Assembly (NCBI RefSeq): GCF_900102425.1
Contig: NZ_FNBT01000004.1
Span: 124,001 to 188,000, forward strand
Direction of reading: 5' to 3'
Origin: Blastococcus aurantiacus
GTDB lineage: Bacteria > Actinomycetota > Actinomycetes > Mycobacteriales > Geodermatophilaceae
Length of the DNA stretch: 64,000 bases
The notes beneath the pieces were generated by a model that was not told where the DNA came from, did no database searches, and was given only the letters and a program-made list of their open reading frames with translations. The translations under genes and the position numbers were made by a program. Below, in pieces: positions 33,247-43,761 of this stretch; within the stretch, counting starts at the first letter, position 1, and the number at the start of each line of letters is the position of its first letter.

Positions 33247-34005
33247 GTGACCACCGACGTCGGTGTCCCCGAGCTCGACGGCGCACCGCTGTTCCTGCTC
33301 GATGACCTGCCGGAGACCCCGGAGCTGCTGGTCGACGGCGCCGAGGGCCGGCACGCCGTGGACGTGCTGCGCCTGGAGCCGGGGGAGCGGGTCCGGGTCG
33401 GCGACGGCCAGGGCACGGTCGCCGAGGGCGAGGTCGTGTCGGCCGGACCGCAGGGGCTGCGCGTGGCGGTGAGCGCCCGCTTCGAGGTGCCCGCCCCGCG
33501 GCCGGAGTTCGTGCTGGTGCAGGCCCTGCCCAAGGGCGACCGCGGGCCGCTGGCGGTGGACCTCGCCACCGAGCTGGGCGTCGACCGCATCGTGCCGTGG
33601 ACGGCGTCGCGGTGCGTGACCCGCTGGCGGGACGACCGGGTGGCCAAGGGCGTGGCCAAGTGGCGCGCCGCCGCGCGGGCGGCCAGCAAGCAGTCCCGCC
33701 GTCCGCGGGTGCCCGAGGTGACCGAGCCGATGTCGACCCGCGAGGTGTGCGGGCTGCTCGGGGACGCCGACCTCGCCGTGGTCCTGCACGAGCAGGCGCG
33801 CCGCCCGATGGCCGGGCTGACCGTGCCCGACAGTGGGACCGTCGCCGTCGTCGTCGGCCCCGAGGGCGGGCTCACCGACGGCGAGGTCGTCGCCTTCCGC
33901 GCCGCCGGTGCCGAGCCGGTGCGGCTGGGCCCGGAGGTGCTGCGCACGTCGACCGCGGGCGCCGCTGCGCTGGCCGCGTTGTCCGCCCGCACCCGCTGGA
34001 CGTAG
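33247..34005 (+). CDS. rsmE: 16S rRNA (uracil-1498 N3) methyltransferase
   Basis: SPOUT methyltransferase modifying U1498 near the ribosomal P site. It has 252 residues: a PUA-like N-terminus, LVQALPKGDRGPLAVDLATELGVD, VVGPEGGLTDGEV and a C-terminal LGPEVLRTSTA knot. GTG 33247 lies six bases after the dnaJ stop, so it is in the operon. It ends in TAG, again UAG as an ordinary stop. Confidence 0.94.
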   Translation: MTTDVGVPELDGAPLFLLDDLPETPELLVDGAEGRHAVDVLRLEPGERVRVGDGQGTVAEGEVVSAGPQGLRVAVSARFEVPAPRPEFVLVQALPKGDRGPLAVDLATELGVDRIVPWTASRCVTRWRDDRVAKGVAKWRAAARAASKQSRRPRVPEVTEPMSTREVCGLLGDADLAVVLHEQARRPMAGLTVPDSGTVAVVVGPEGGLTDGEVVAFRAAGAEPVRLGPEVLRTSTAGAAALAALSARTRWT

Positions 34006-34194
34006 TCAGCAGCAGCGGCTGATGGGGTTCGCCTCCAGGGCGTCGGAGCGTCGGCGCTCGTACTCGCGCCGGGTCATCGGCTCGTGGCCGTGCTCCGCGC
34101 AGTGCTCAAGGTAGCGGTCCCAGCGCGCCTCGCCGGTGAACTCGCGCAGGTACCAGCGCACGCCCTGCCAGGCCCGGACGACGGCGGCGGTCAC
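34006..34194 (-). CDS. YbdD/YjiX family small protein
   Basis: A 62-residue protein with the family sequence RWYLREFTGEARWDRYLEHC and HEPMTRREYERRR. YbdD partners with CstA-type pyruvate/peptide transporters and is required for their activity in enterobacteria. Its GTG overlaps the cstA stop by four bases (GTGA), the usual arrangement. Confidence 0.9.
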   Translation of the reverse strand: MTAAVVRAWQGVRWYLREFTGEARWDRYLEHCAEHGHEPMTRREYERRRSDALEANPISRCC

Positions 34195-36413
34195 TTCTCC
34201 TCCGCCTCGGTCCGCCCGGCTCCGGCGCCCACGAGCCGCTGGTGCTCGGCGAGGGCCTCCTTCTCCTCGGGCGTCGCCCAGAAGCCGGCCGGCTCCACCA
34301 GCCGCGACGGCGTCGGCGGCTCCTCGGTCGTCGGCAGCCGGCCGACCATGATCGCCTTCGCGATGACCACCACCGCGTTGACCACCACGACCAGCACGAG
34401 CACGGCGAACAGCGCCTGCAGGACGCCGTTGAGCGTGGAGTTGAAGACGACCTGGTCCATCTCCGACATGTCGGTCGCAGGGGCCAGCACCTCCCCGGCG
34501 TCCCGGGCGTCGGCGTACACCTGCCGCTGCTGGAAGTAGCCCACGCGCGGATCGGAGGAGAAGACCTTCTGGTAGCTGGCCGTCATCGTCACCACGAGAT
34601 CCCAGACGAGGGGGATGCCGGACACCCATGCGTAGCGCAACTTGCCGTGCTTGATGAGCAGCACCGTGACCAGTGTCAGCGCGATGGCGGCGAGCAGCTG
34701 GTTGGCGATGCCGAACAGCGGGAAGAGCTGGTTCACGCCACCCAGCGGATCGGTCACACCGATGTAGAGCACCGAACCCCAGAGGCCGACGACGACCGCG
34801 CTGGCGATGATGTTGCCCGGCCGCCACGACAGGTCGCCGAACTTCTTCCAGACGTTGCCGATCGTGTCCTGCAGCATGAACCGGCCCACGCGGGTGCCGG
34901 CGTCGACGGCGGTGAGGATGAACAGCGCCTCGAACATGATCGCGAAGTGGTACCAGAAGGCCTGGCCGCCGCCGCCGAACGCGTCGCTGAAGATCTGCGA
35001 GATGCCGACGGCGAGCGTCGGGGCGCCACCGGTGCGCGAGATGAGCGTGTCCTCCTGGACCGCGGCGGCCGCGGCGCCCAGGGTCTGCGCCGTCGTGTCG
35101 AAGCCGAGGCCGTTGATGAACGCGGCGGCGCTCTCCGCGGTACCGCCGGTGGCACCGGCCGGGCTGTTCATCGCGAAGTAGAGGCCCTGGTCGATGACGC
35201 AGGCGGCGATGAGCGCGCTGATCGCGACGAAGGACTCCATCAGCATGCCGCCGTAGCCGATGAGGCGGACCTGGCTCTCCTTGGCCACCATCTTCGGCGT
35301 CGTCCCCGACGCGATGAGCGCGTGGAAGCCCGAGAGCGCACCGCAGGCGATGGTGATGAAGACGAAGGGGAACAGCGACCCGGCGAACACCGGGCCGGTG
35401 CCCTCCCGGGCGAAGTCGGTGACCGCCTCGGCCTGGAGCACGGGGCGCGCGATCAGCAGGCTGATCGCCAGCAGGACGATCACGCCGATCTTCATGAAGG
35501 TCGACAGGTAGTCGCGAGGGGTCAGCAGCAGCCAGACCGGAAGCACCGAGGCGACGAACCCGTAGACGACCAGGGCGAGGACCAGCCACTCCTTGGACAG
35601 GGTCAGCGCGTCGCCCAGGCCGGTGTCCTCGATCAGGCCGCCGCCGACGATCGCCAGCAGCAGCAGGGCCACGCCGATGCCGGTGGCCTCGAGCACCCTC
35701 CCGGGCCGCAGCCGGCGCAGGTAGACGCCCATGAACAGCGCGATGGGGATGGTCAGCGCGATGGAGAAGACGCCCCACGGGGACTCCGCCAGCGCGTTGA
35801 CCACGATGAGCGCCAGCACCGCCAGGATGATGATCATGATGGCGAAGACGGCGATGAGCGCGGCGATCCCGCCGACGACGCCGATCTCCTCGCGCACCAT
35901 CTGACCGAGGCTCTTGCCGTTGCGGCGCATGGAGAAGAACAGGACGGTGAGGTCCTGGACGGCGCCGGCGAAGATGACGCCGACGACGATCCAGATCGTG
36001 CCGGGTAGGTAGCCCATCTGGGCGGCCAGCACCGGACCCACCAGCGGGCCGGCCCCGGCGATGGCGGCGAAGTGGTGGCCGAAGAGCACCCGCCGGTCGG
36101 TGACGTCGAAGTCGATGCCGTTGTCCATGCGCTCGGCCGGCGTCGCCCGCCGGTCGTCGACCTGCAGCACCCGGTAGGTGATGAACCGGGCGTAGAAGCG
36201 GTAGGCGATCGCGTAGGAGCACAGGGCGGCGAACAGCACCCACAGCGCGGAGACGGTCTCTCCCCGGGCCAGCGCGAGCACCGTCCAGCAGACCGCGCCC
36301 ACCGCGGCGACGAGGCCCCAGATCGCGATCGACCGCGGCGTCAGGCGCCCGCCGGCCGGTGGGGCGGGCGCGTCGTCGTTCGCCGGGCTGCCCGTGGTGA
36401 CAGAGCTGGACAT
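34191..36413 (-). CDS. cstA: Carbon starvation protein CstA family transporter
   Basis: Multi-spanning membrane protein of 740 residues taking up pyruvate and/or peptides. Conserved blocks: FGHHFAAIAGAGPLVGPVLAAQ, TLFFSMRRNGKS-type loop, FGIANQLLAAIALTL. About 16-18 membrane segments are visible. ATG 36413 is chosen over an in-frame upstream start because the GGAGGG preceding it is a good ribosome site and the membrane region begins about 30 residues in. Upstream lies a pair of palindromes shared with the HIT gene promoter region. Confidence 0.92.
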   Translation of the reverse strand: MSSSVTTGSPANDDAPAPPAGGRLTPRSIAIWGLVAAVGAVCWTVLALARGETVSALWVLFAALCSYAIAYRFYARFITYRVLQVDDRRATPAERMDNGIDFDVTDRRVLFGHHFAAIAGAGPLVGPVLAAQMGYLPGTIWIVVGVIFAGAVQDLTVLFFSMRRNGKSLGQMVREEIGVVGGIAALIAVFAIMIIILAVLALIVVNALAESPWGVFSIALTIPIALFMGVYLRRLRPGRVLEATGIGVALLLLAIVGGGLIEDTGLGDALTLSKEWLVLALVVYGFVASVLPVWLLLTPRDYLSTFMKIGVIVLLAISLLIARPVLQAEAVTDFAREGTGPVFAGSLFPFVFITIACGALSGFHALIASGTTPKMVAKESQVRLIGYGGMLMESFVAISALIAACVIDQGLYFAMNSPAGATGGTAESAAAFINGLGFDTTAQTLGAAAAAVQEDTLISRTGGAPTLAVGISQIFSDAFGGGGQAFWYHFAIMFEALFILTAVDAGTRVGRFMLQDTIGNVWKKFGDLSWRPGNIIASAVVVGLWGSVLYIGVTDPLGGVNQLFPLFGIANQLLAAIALTLVTVLLIKHGKLRYAWVSGIPLVWDLVVTMTASYQKVFSSDPRVGYFQQRQVYADARDAGEVLAPATDMSEMDQVVFNSTLNGVLQALFAVLVLVVVVNAVVVIAKAIMVGRLPTTEEPPTPSRLVEPAGFWATPEEKEALAEHQRLVGAGAGRTEAEEK

Positions 36414-36595
36414 GACGCCCTCCGTCCCGACGCCGGCCCCGTTGCCGGCCCTGTCGGCTACCGGAGAGCATAAGGAGCCGGGCGCGTTGCGGCTCCCCGG
36501 AACCGGTGTCTCCACGGGCCCTGCTTTTCCGCGGAGAAGCGGCCTGCTTTTCCGCGGAAAAGCAGGAGATCGAAGCCGGCTCTAGGGTGCGGGGC
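36414..36595. promoter_or_regulatory. Divergent control region with tandem palindromes
   Basis: Between cstA and the HIT gene. A 24-bp perfect palindrome (half CCTGCTTTTCCG, 36543-36566) follows a near copy at 36521-36542 with one G/T-type difference in each arm; the copies repeat every 23 bases. TAGGGT at 36583-36588 is the HIT gene -10. The location between divergent starts favours an operator over a terminator. Confidence 0.65.
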
Positions 36596-36955
36596 GTGTC
36601 CGACTGCCTGTTCTGCCGCATGGTCGACGGGGAGATCCCCGCCGACGTCGTCCTCCGGACCGATCGGGTCCTCGCCTTCCGCGACATCAACCCGCAGGCG
36701 CCCACGCACGTGCTGGTCATCCCGCAGGCGCACCACGCCACCATCGGTGCGCTCGCGGAGGCCGACCCGGCGCTGCTCGGCGACGTCGTCGCGGGCGCGC
36801 ACGCGGTCGCCCGGCAGGAGGGGCTGGTCACCGGTGACGGCGCCGAGCCCGGCTACCGGCTGGTGGCCAACACCGGACCTCAGGCCGGGCAGACGGTGCA
36901 CCACGTGCACCTGCACGTCCTGGGTGGCCGCGGCCTGGGCTGGCCCCCCGGCTGA
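36596..36955 (+). CDS. HIT family hydrolase (HinT-like)
   Basis: Purine nucleoside phosphoramidase-type protein of 119 residues. The zinc-free HinT layout is seen: FCRMVDGEIPADVV at the N-terminus, HVLVIPQAHH, and the histidine triad HHVHLHVLGGRGLGWPPG at the C-terminus. GTG 36596 follows TAGGGT by seven bases, so it is leaderless. Hydrolyses AMP-lysine or AMP-N-acyl adducts in relatives. Confidence 0.92.
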   Translation: MSDCLFCRMVDGEIPADVVLRTDRVLAFRDINPQAPTHVLVIPQAHHATIGALAEADPALLGDVVAGAHAVARQEGLVTGDGAEPGYRLVANTGPQAGQTVHHVHLHVLGGRGLGWPPG

Positions 36956-36980
36956 CCGCGTCTCCTGCGAGGATCGGCCC

Positions 36981-37805
36981 GTGACCGAGCAGAGTGCCCC
37001 GCCCGTCCGCGTCGAGCGGGACGGCGACGTCGCCGTCGTCGTCCTCGACAACCCGCCGCTGAACTTGTTCACCCCGGCGGTGTTCCGGGCCTTGGACGCC
37101 GCCGTCGCCCAGCTGGTCGCGCTCACCGATCCGCAGCGGCCCGACCGGGCGCGGGCGGTGCTCTTCGAGGCACGGGGCAGGGTCGTGTCCGGGGGCGTCG
37201 ACGTGACCTTCTTCCGCGACATCGCCGAGGGGCCCGAGCCGATCGTCCGCGGCGGCGAGCTGTGGGCCCAGCTGCTCCGCGTCGCCCAGGCCGTCGAGGA
37301 CCTGCCGGTGCCCACGGTCTTCGCCGCGCACGGGCTCACCCTCACCGCGGCCTTCGAGCTGAGCCTGTGCTGCGACATCCTCCTGGCCGCCGAGCGCGCG
37401 AGCTTCGGGCTGGTCGAGATCGTCGTCGGCCTGACCCCGTCGATGGGCGGGCCCCAGCGGCTGGCCGAGCGGGCCGGCCCGGCACGGGCACGAGAGTTGA
37501 TCTTCACCGGCGAGCGCTACCCGGCCGCCGTGCTCGAGCGGTGGAACGTCGTCAACCGCGTCCTGCCCGACGAGGGGTTCGCCGAGGCGGCCCGCGCCTA
37601 CGCCCACCAGGTGGCCGCCGGCCCCACGGTCGCGCACGCCGCGACCAAGCAGCTCGTGGCCACGGCCGTCCGGCAGGGCGCCCGGGCCGCCGACGCCCTC
37701 GTGCCCGAGGTCTCGGGGGCGCTGTTCGCGAGCGAGGACCTGCGCGGCGCGGTGCGGTCGTTCCTCACCGACGGTCCGGGGAAGGCGACCTACGTGGGGC
37801 GGTGA
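36981..37805 (+). CDS. Enoyl-CoA hydratase/isomerase family protein
   Basis: Crotonase-superfamily protein of 274 residues. VVVLDNPPLNLFTPAV and GRVVSGGVDVTFFRDI form the first oxyanion segment; HGLTLTAAFELSLCCDILLA replaces the usual GGG with T, so catalysis may differ from classical hydratases. FGLVEIVVGLTPSMGG follows. GTG 36981 is used. No pathway partner adjacent. Confidence 0.85.
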   Translation: MTEQSAPPVRVERDGDVAVVVLDNPPLNLFTPAVFRALDAAVAQLVALTDPQRPDRARAVLFEARGRVVSGGVDVTFFRDIAEGPEPIVRGGELWAQLLRVAQAVEDLPVPTVFAAHGLTLTAAFELSLCCDILLAAERASFGLVEIVVGLTPSMGGPQRLAERAGPARARELIFTGERYPAAVLERWNVVNRVLPDEGFAEAARAYAHQVAAGPTVAHAATKQLVATAVRQGARAADALVPEVSGALFASEDLRGAVRSFLTDGPGKATYVGR

Positions 37806-37897
37806 CCTCCGACCGGCGTTCCACGATTCGGGTCGCCGGACGCGGGTAGCATCGAGCGGTCCGCCACTCCCAGCCAGGAAGGCAGGGTCGAGGGTTC

Positions 37898-39043
<1,146 letters not shown>

Positions 39044-39048
39044 GCCAG

Positions 39049-39540
39049 ATGCCCGTCGAGGTCTCCAACGAGTCCGAGATCGCCGTCGACGAGGCGGAGC
39101 TGGCCGGGATCTGCCGCTTCGTGCTCGGTGAGATGGACGTCAATCCGATGGCCGAGCTGTCCGTCCTCTGCGTCGACGTCGAGTACATGAGCAGCCTGCA
39201 CGAGCGCTGGATGGGGGAGAAGGGGCCGACCGACGTGCTCGCCTTTCCCATGGACGAGCTCGACACCGCCCGTCCCGACGACCCCGACCCGGGTCCGGCG
39301 CTGCTGGGCGACGTCGTCCTCTGCCCGGCCGTGGCCGTCCGCCAGGCGCGGGCCGCCGGGCACACCATGGACGACGAGCTGGTCCTGCTGGCCACGCACG
39401 GCGTGCTCCACCTGCTCGGCTACGACCACATGGAGCCCGAGGAGGAGAAGGAGATGTTCGGTCTCCAGTCCCAGCTCCTCGAGAGCTGGCGGTCCGCCCC
39501 GCGCGAGCCGGTCACGGGCCAGGAGCAGACGCCGCGATGA
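39049..39540 (+). CDS. ybeY: Endoribonuclease YbeY
   Basis: Metal-dependent RNase for 16S rRNA 3'-end maturation and ribosome quality control. It has 163 residues; the zinc site [11 protein letters not shown] (His117, His121, His127) is intact. The domain starts after [13 protein letters not shown] 39049 follows phoH by five bases, and the stop overlaps the next ATG (ATGA). Confidence 0.95.
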   Translation: MPVEVSNESEIAVDEAELAGICRFVLGEMDVNPMAELSVLCVDVEYMSSLHERWMGEKGPTDVLAFPMDELDTARPDDPDPGPALLGDVVLCPAVAVRQARAAGHTMDDELVLLATHGVLHLLGYDHMEPEEEKEMFGLQSQLLESWRSAPREPVTGQEQTPR

Positions 39541-40892
39541 GCTCCGGCGCGATCGTCCTCCTGGTGATCGCCTGCTGCCTCGTCCCGCTCGCCGGGCTCT
39601 TCGGGGCCATGGACGCCGCGCTGCAGCGGGTCTCCAAGGCCCGCGTCGAGGAGCTCCGCCGGGAGGGCGCCAAGCGCGCCGGGGCGCTCGAGGAGGTCGT
39701 GCTCGAGCGCGCCCGCCATGTCTCGCTGCTGCTCCTGCTCCGCATCGCCTGCGAGATGGTCGCCGCGGTTCTGGGCACCGTGCTGCTCTACGACGCCTGG
39801 GGCGGCGGCTGGCGCACGGTCCTCACCGCGGCCGCGATCATGACCGTCGTCAGCTACGTGCTCATCGGCGTCGGGCCGCGCACCCTCGGCCGGCAGCACG
39901 CCTACTCGGTGGCGCTGGCCACCGCCGGCGTGGTGAAGCTGCTCGGCCGCGTCCTCGGGCCGGTCGCCACGCTGCTCATCCTGGTCGGCAACATGATCAC
40001 GCCCGGCCGCGGCTTCCGCGACGGCCCGTTCTCCTCCGAGGTGGAGCTGCGCGAGCTGGTCGACATGGCCGAGGAACGCGGCGTGGTCGAGTCCGGCGAG
40101 CGCCAGATGATCCACTCGGTGTTCGAGCTCGGCGACACCATCGCGCGCGAGGTCATGGTCCCGCGGACCGACGTCGTCTGGATCGAGCGCACCAAGACCG
40201 TGCGCCAGGCGCTCGCGCTCGCCCTGCGCAGCGGGTTCAGCCGCATCCCGGTCATCGGCGAGAACGTCGACGACGTCGTCGGCGTGGTCTACCTCAAGGA
40301 CCTGGTCCGCCGCTCGCAGAACTCGCAGGAGCGGGGCGGCCCGCGGGTCGAGGAGCTGATGCGCAAGCCCACGTTCGTCCCGGAGTCCAAGCCGGTCGAC
40401 GAACTGCTGCGCGACATGCAGGCGCAGCGGATCCACATCGCGATCGTGGTGGACGAGTACGGCGGCTTCGCCGGCCTGGTCACCATCGAGGACATCCTCG
40501 AGGAGATCGTCGGGGAGATCGCCGACGAGCACGACGCCTTCCAGCGCCCGCCGGTGGAGGAGCTGCCCGACGGCTCGATGCGGGTGACCGCGCGGCTACC
40601 GGTCGAGGACCTCGCCGAGCTGTTCGGCGTCGAGCTGCCCGAGGACGACGACGTCGAGACCGTGGGCGGCCTGCTGGCCCGGGAGCTCGGGTTGGTGCCC
40701 ATCGAGGGCGCGTCGGCCGAGATCGGCGGGCTGCGGCTGGTCGCCGAGAGCACCGGCGGACGCCGTAACCGCGTGGACACCCTGCTGGTGTGCCGGGTGG
40801 AGCAGCCGTCCGAGGACGCCGCCGAGGAGACGGCCGCACCGTCGGGCAGGGGGGCCACCCGCTACGAGGAGCCGGCCCCGGTGGAAAGCTGA
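39537..40892 (+). CDS. Hemolysin C/CorC family protein (CNNM and CBS domains)
   Basis: Integral membrane protein of 451 residues linked to magnesium/cobalt efflux. An N-terminal DUF21/CNNM domain has about three to four membrane segments (residues 5-150), then two CBS domains ([11 protein letters not shown] and [17 protein letters not shown], about 200-340) and a CorC/HlyC C-terminal domain. Overlaps ybeY by ATGA. Standard member of the era operon in actinobacteria. Confidence 0.9.
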   Translation: MSSGAIVLLVIACCLVPLAGLFGAMDAALQRVSKARVEELRREGAKRAGALEEVVLERARHVSLLLLLRIACEMVAAVLGTVLLYDAWGGGWRTVLTAAAIMTVVSYVLIGVGPRTLGRQHAYSVALATAGVVKLLGRVLGPVATLLILVGNMITPGRGFRDGPFSSEVELRELVDMAEERGVVESGERQMIHSVFELGDTIAREVMVPRTDVVWIERTKTVRQALALALRSGFSRIPVIGENVDDVVGVVYLKDLVRRSQNSQERGGPRVEELMRKPTFVPESKPVDELLRDMQAQRIHIAIVVDEYGGFAGLVTIEDILEEIVGEIADEHDAFQRPPVEELPDGSMRVTARLPVEDLAELFGVELPEDDDVETVGGLLARELGLVPIEGASAEIGGLRLVAESTGGRRNRVDTLLVCRVEQPSEDAAEETAAPSGRGATRYEEPAPVES

Positions 40893-40896
40893 TCCG

Positions 40897-41229
40897 GTGC
40901 CCGAACTCCAGCCCGAGGACGCCAAGCTCGTCACGCTCGCCCGTTCCGCCCGCGCCCGCACCGGCGCGGCCGAGGGGGCGGCGGTCCGGGACACCGACGG
41001 CCGCACCTATGTCGCGGCGAGCGTGGGCCTGCCTTCGTTGAAGCTCTCGGCGCTGCAGGCCGCGGTGGCCGCCGCCGTCTCCAGCGGGGTCGAGGGGCTC
41101 GAGGCCGCCGCGATCGTCTCCGAGGGTGACGCCGTGGAGACCGACGGCCTGGCCGCCGTCCGCGACCTCACGCCGTCGGCACCCGTGCACCTCGCCGGCC
41201 CCGACGGGACCCTGCGCACCACCGTCTGA
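40897..41229 (+). CDS. Cytidine deaminase-like protein lacking catalytic residues
   Basis: A 110-residue protein placed where actinobacteria carry a cytidine deaminase-like gene before era. The fold pattern (RTGAAEGAAVRDTDGRTYVAASV, then LKLSALQAAVAAAVSSG) parallels deaminases, but the zinc motifs C/H-A-E and PCxxC are absent: the segment that should hold them reads LSALQAA, and no PCxxC occurs later. It therefore cannot be a working deaminase and may have a structural or binding role. GTG 40897. Confidence 0.7.
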   Translation: MPELQPEDAKLVTLARSARARTGAAEGAAVRDTDGRTYVAASVGLPSLKLSALQAAVAAAVSSGVEGLEAAAIVSEGDAVETDGLAAVRDLTPSAPVHLAGPDGTLRTTV

Positions 41230-41273
41230 CTCCGTTGGCCGCTGACGTCGGTGGTCGGTGGGAGACTGTCGGC

Positions 41274-42176
41274 GTGAGCAGCCCCGAGCAGACGCCGCAC
41301 CGCAGCGGCTTCGTCGCCCTGGTGGGCCGCCCGAACGCCGGCAAGACGACGCTGACCAACGCGCTGGTCGGCGAGAAGGTCGGCATCGTCAGCAACCGGC
41401 CGCAGACCACCCGGCACGCCATCCGCGGGGTCGTGCACAAGCCGGAGGGCCAGATCGTGCTGGTCGACACCCCGGGTCTGCACAAGCCCAAAAGCCTGCT
41501 GGGCAAGCGGCTCAACGACGTCGTCCGCGACACGCTGTCCGACGTCGACGTGGTGGTCTTCTGCGTCCCGGCCGACCAGCCCGTGGGCACCGGTGACAAG
41601 TTCATCGCCCGCCAGCTGCGCGAGATCAGGGCACCCATCGTCGTCGTGGTGACCAAGACCGACGCCGCGAACAAGCAGCAGGTGGCCGAGCAGCTCATGG
41701 CGGCCAGCCAGCTCGTCGAGGCCGCCGAGGTCGTGCCGGTCAGCGCGGTGAAGGGCGACCAGGTCGAGCTGCTCGAGAACCTGCTGATCAAGCTGCTGCC
41801 CGAGGGCCCGCCGCTGTACCCGGAGGAGCAGACCACCGACGAGGACGTCGAGCGCCAGCTGGCCGAGCTGGTGCGCGAGGCGGCGCTGGAGAAGGTGTTC
41901 CAGGAGGTGCCGCACTCGCTGGCGGTCACCATCGAGGAGATCAACCGCCGGCCCGACCGCGACCTGGTCGAGATCCACGCCCTGCTGCACGTCGAGCGCA
42001 ACAGCCAGAAGCCAATGCTGCTGGGCAAGGGCGGGTCGATCATCAAGGCGATCGGCAGCGAGGCCCGCGTGGGCATGGAGACGCTGCTGGGCGCGCGCGT
42101 CCACCTCGACCTGCACGTCACCGTGCTCGGCGAGTGGCAGGACGACCCGAAGAAGCTCAACCGGCTGGGCTACTGA
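41274..42176 (+). CDS. era: GTPase Era
   Basis: Essential GTPase that checks 16S rRNA 3' maturation. It has 300 residues: G1 GRPNAGKTT at about 18-26, G3 DTPGL, G4 TKTD, and a C-terminal KH domain with LLGKGGSIIKAIGSEARVGME. GTG 41274 precedes the conserved N-terminus. Its stop and the recO ATG share one base (TGATG). Confidence 0.96.
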   Translation: MSSPEQTPHRSGFVALVGRPNAGKTTLTNALVGEKVGIVSNRPQTTRHAIRGVVHKPEGQIVLVDTPGLHKPKSLLGKRLNDVVRDTLSDVDVVVFCVPADQPVGTGDKFIARQLREIRAPIVVVVTKTDAANKQQVAEQLMAASQLVEAAEVVPVSAVKGDQVELLENLLIKLLPEGPPLYPEEQTTDEDVERQLAELVREAALEKVFQEVPHSLAVTIEEINRRPDRDLVEIHALLHVERNSQKPMLLGKGGSIIKAIGSEARVGMETLLGARVHLDLHVTVLGEWQDDPKKLNRLGY

Positions 42177-42982
42177 TGAGCGCGCACACCCCGAAGGCCC
42201 TGTACCGGGACGAGGGCATCGTGCTGCGCACCCAGAAGCTGGGCGAGGCCGACCGGATCATCACGGTGCTCACCCGCCGGACGGGCAAGGTGCGCGCCGT
42301 CGCCAAGGGCGTGCGCCGCACCAAGAGCAAGTTCGGCGCCCGGCTGGAGCCCTTCACCCACGTCGACCTGCAGCTCTACACCGGGCGCAACCTCGACATC
42401 GTCAGCCAGGTGGAGTCGATCCGGTCCTACGGTCAGGAGATCGTGGCCGACTACCCGGCCTACACCGCCGGCACCGCGGTGCTGGAGACCGCCGACCGGC
42501 TGACCGCCGAGGAGAAGGAGCCGTCGCTGCGGATGTTCCTGCTCGTCGTCGGTGCGCTCCGGACCCTCGGCGAGCGGACCCACCAGCCCGGCCTGGTGCT
42601 CGACGCGTTCCTGCTGCGGGCGATGTCGGTGGCCGGCTGGGAGCCGGCGCTGGGTGAGTGCGCCCGCTGCGGGGAGGCCGGTCCGCATCGGCACTTCTCC
42701 GTGCCGGCCGGCGGCACCGTGTGCCCGTCCTGCCGGCCCACGGGCTCCGCGATGCCGAGCCCCGTCACCCTCGAGCTCATGGAATCACTGCTGACCGGCG
42801 ACTGGGCGCGGGCCGACGCCAGCCAGGGCATCAACCGCCGCGAGAGCAGCGGGCTGGTGGCCGCCATGCTGCAGTGGCACCTCGAGCGCGGGTTGCGCTC
42901 GCTGCCCCTGGTCGACCGCTCCGACGCCCGGCCGGCCGTCCTGCAGCCGGCCGAGCCGCTGATCGTCGGGACGGGCGCGTGA
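42176..42982 (+). CDS. recO: DNA repair protein RecO
   Basis: Promotes RecA loading and strand annealing in the RecFOR pathway. It has 268 residues: OB-fold N-terminus ([25 protein letters not shown] in two blocks) and a helical C-terminal domain with a four-cysteine zinc site (CARCG...CPSC). Coupled with era in front and uppS behind (GTGA). Confidence 0.95.
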   Translation: MSAHTPKALYRDEGIVLRTQKLGEADRIITVLTRRTGKVRAVAKGVRRTKSKFGARLEPFTHVDLQLYTGRNLDIVSQVESIRSYGQEIVADYPAYTAGTAVLETADRLTAEEKEPSLRMFLLVVGALRTLGERTHQPGLVLDAFLLRAMSVAGWEPALGECARCGEAGPHRHFSVPAGGTVCPSCRPTGSAMPSPVTLELMESLLTGDWARADASQGINRRESSGLVAAMLQWHLERGLRSLPLVDRSDARPAVLQPAEPLIVGTGA

Positions 42983-43743
42983 AGCGCGAGGTCAAGGCGC
43001 CCAACCCGCACCCGTCGGGCGCGCGCCCGCCCGAGCTGCCCGCCGACAAGATCCCGGGGCACGTCGCGATCGTCATGGACGGCAACGGCCGCTGGGCCAA
43101 GGAGCGCGGGCTGCCGCGCACGGCCGGGCACGAGGCGGGGGAGTCCTCGCTGTTCGACTGCGTCGAGGGCGCCATCGAGCTGGGCATCACCGCGATCAGC
43201 GCCTACGCCTTCTCCACCGAGAACTGGCGACGCAGCCCCGACGAGGTCCGCTTCCTCATGGGCTTCAACCGCGACGTGATCCGCCGCCGCCGCGACGAGA
43301 TGCACGAACTCGGCGTGCGGGTGCGCTGGGCGGGACGGCGTCCCCGGCTGTGGCGCTCGGTGATCAGGGAGCTGGAGGTCGCCGAGGAGCTCACCCGCGA
43401 CAACGACGTCCTCACGCTGACCATGTGCGTGAACTACGGCGGCCGGGCCGAGATCGCCGACGCCGCCGCGGCCATCGGCCGCGAGGTGGCCGCCGGCAGG
43501 CTCAATCCGGACAAGATCGACGAGAAGACGATCGCCCGGTTCCTCGACGAGCCCGACATGCCCGACGTCGACCTGTTCGTGCGCAGCTCGGGGGAGAACC
43601 GCACCAGCAACTTCCTGCTGTGGCAGTCGGCCTACGCGGAGTTCGTCTTCCTGGACACGCTCTGGCCGGACTTCGACCGTCGGCACCTGTGGGCCGCCTG
43701 CGAGGAGTACGCCTCCCGCCAGCGCCGCTTCGGCTCCGCCTGA
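42979..43743 (+). CDS. uppS: Polyprenyl diphosphate synthase (UppS/cis-prenyltransferase)
   Basis: Makes the cis-polyprenyl carrier for cell-wall synthesis, in the cytoplasm at the membrane face. It has 254 residues with catalytic Asp34 in [15 protein letters not shown], and the C-terminal [18 protein letters not shown] with the conserved RxSGExR-type diphosphate site. GTG 42979 overlaps recO by four bases. In mycobacteria the equivalent gene makes decaprenyl diphosphate. Confidence 0.95.
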   Translation: MKREVKAPNPHPSGARPPELPADKIPGHVAIVMDGNGRWAKERGLPRTAGHEAGESSLFDCVEGAIELGITAISAYAFSTENWRRSPDEVRFLMGFNRDVIRRRRDEMHELGVRVRWAGRRPRLWRSVIRELEVAEELTRDNDVLTLTMCVNYGGRAEIADAAAAIGREVAAGRLNPDKIDEKTIARFLDEPDMPDVDLFVRSSGENRTSNFLLWQSAYAEFVFLDTLWPDFDRRHLWAACEEYASRQRRFGSA

Positions 43744-43761
43744 GGGCCGGCGGCTCGCTGC

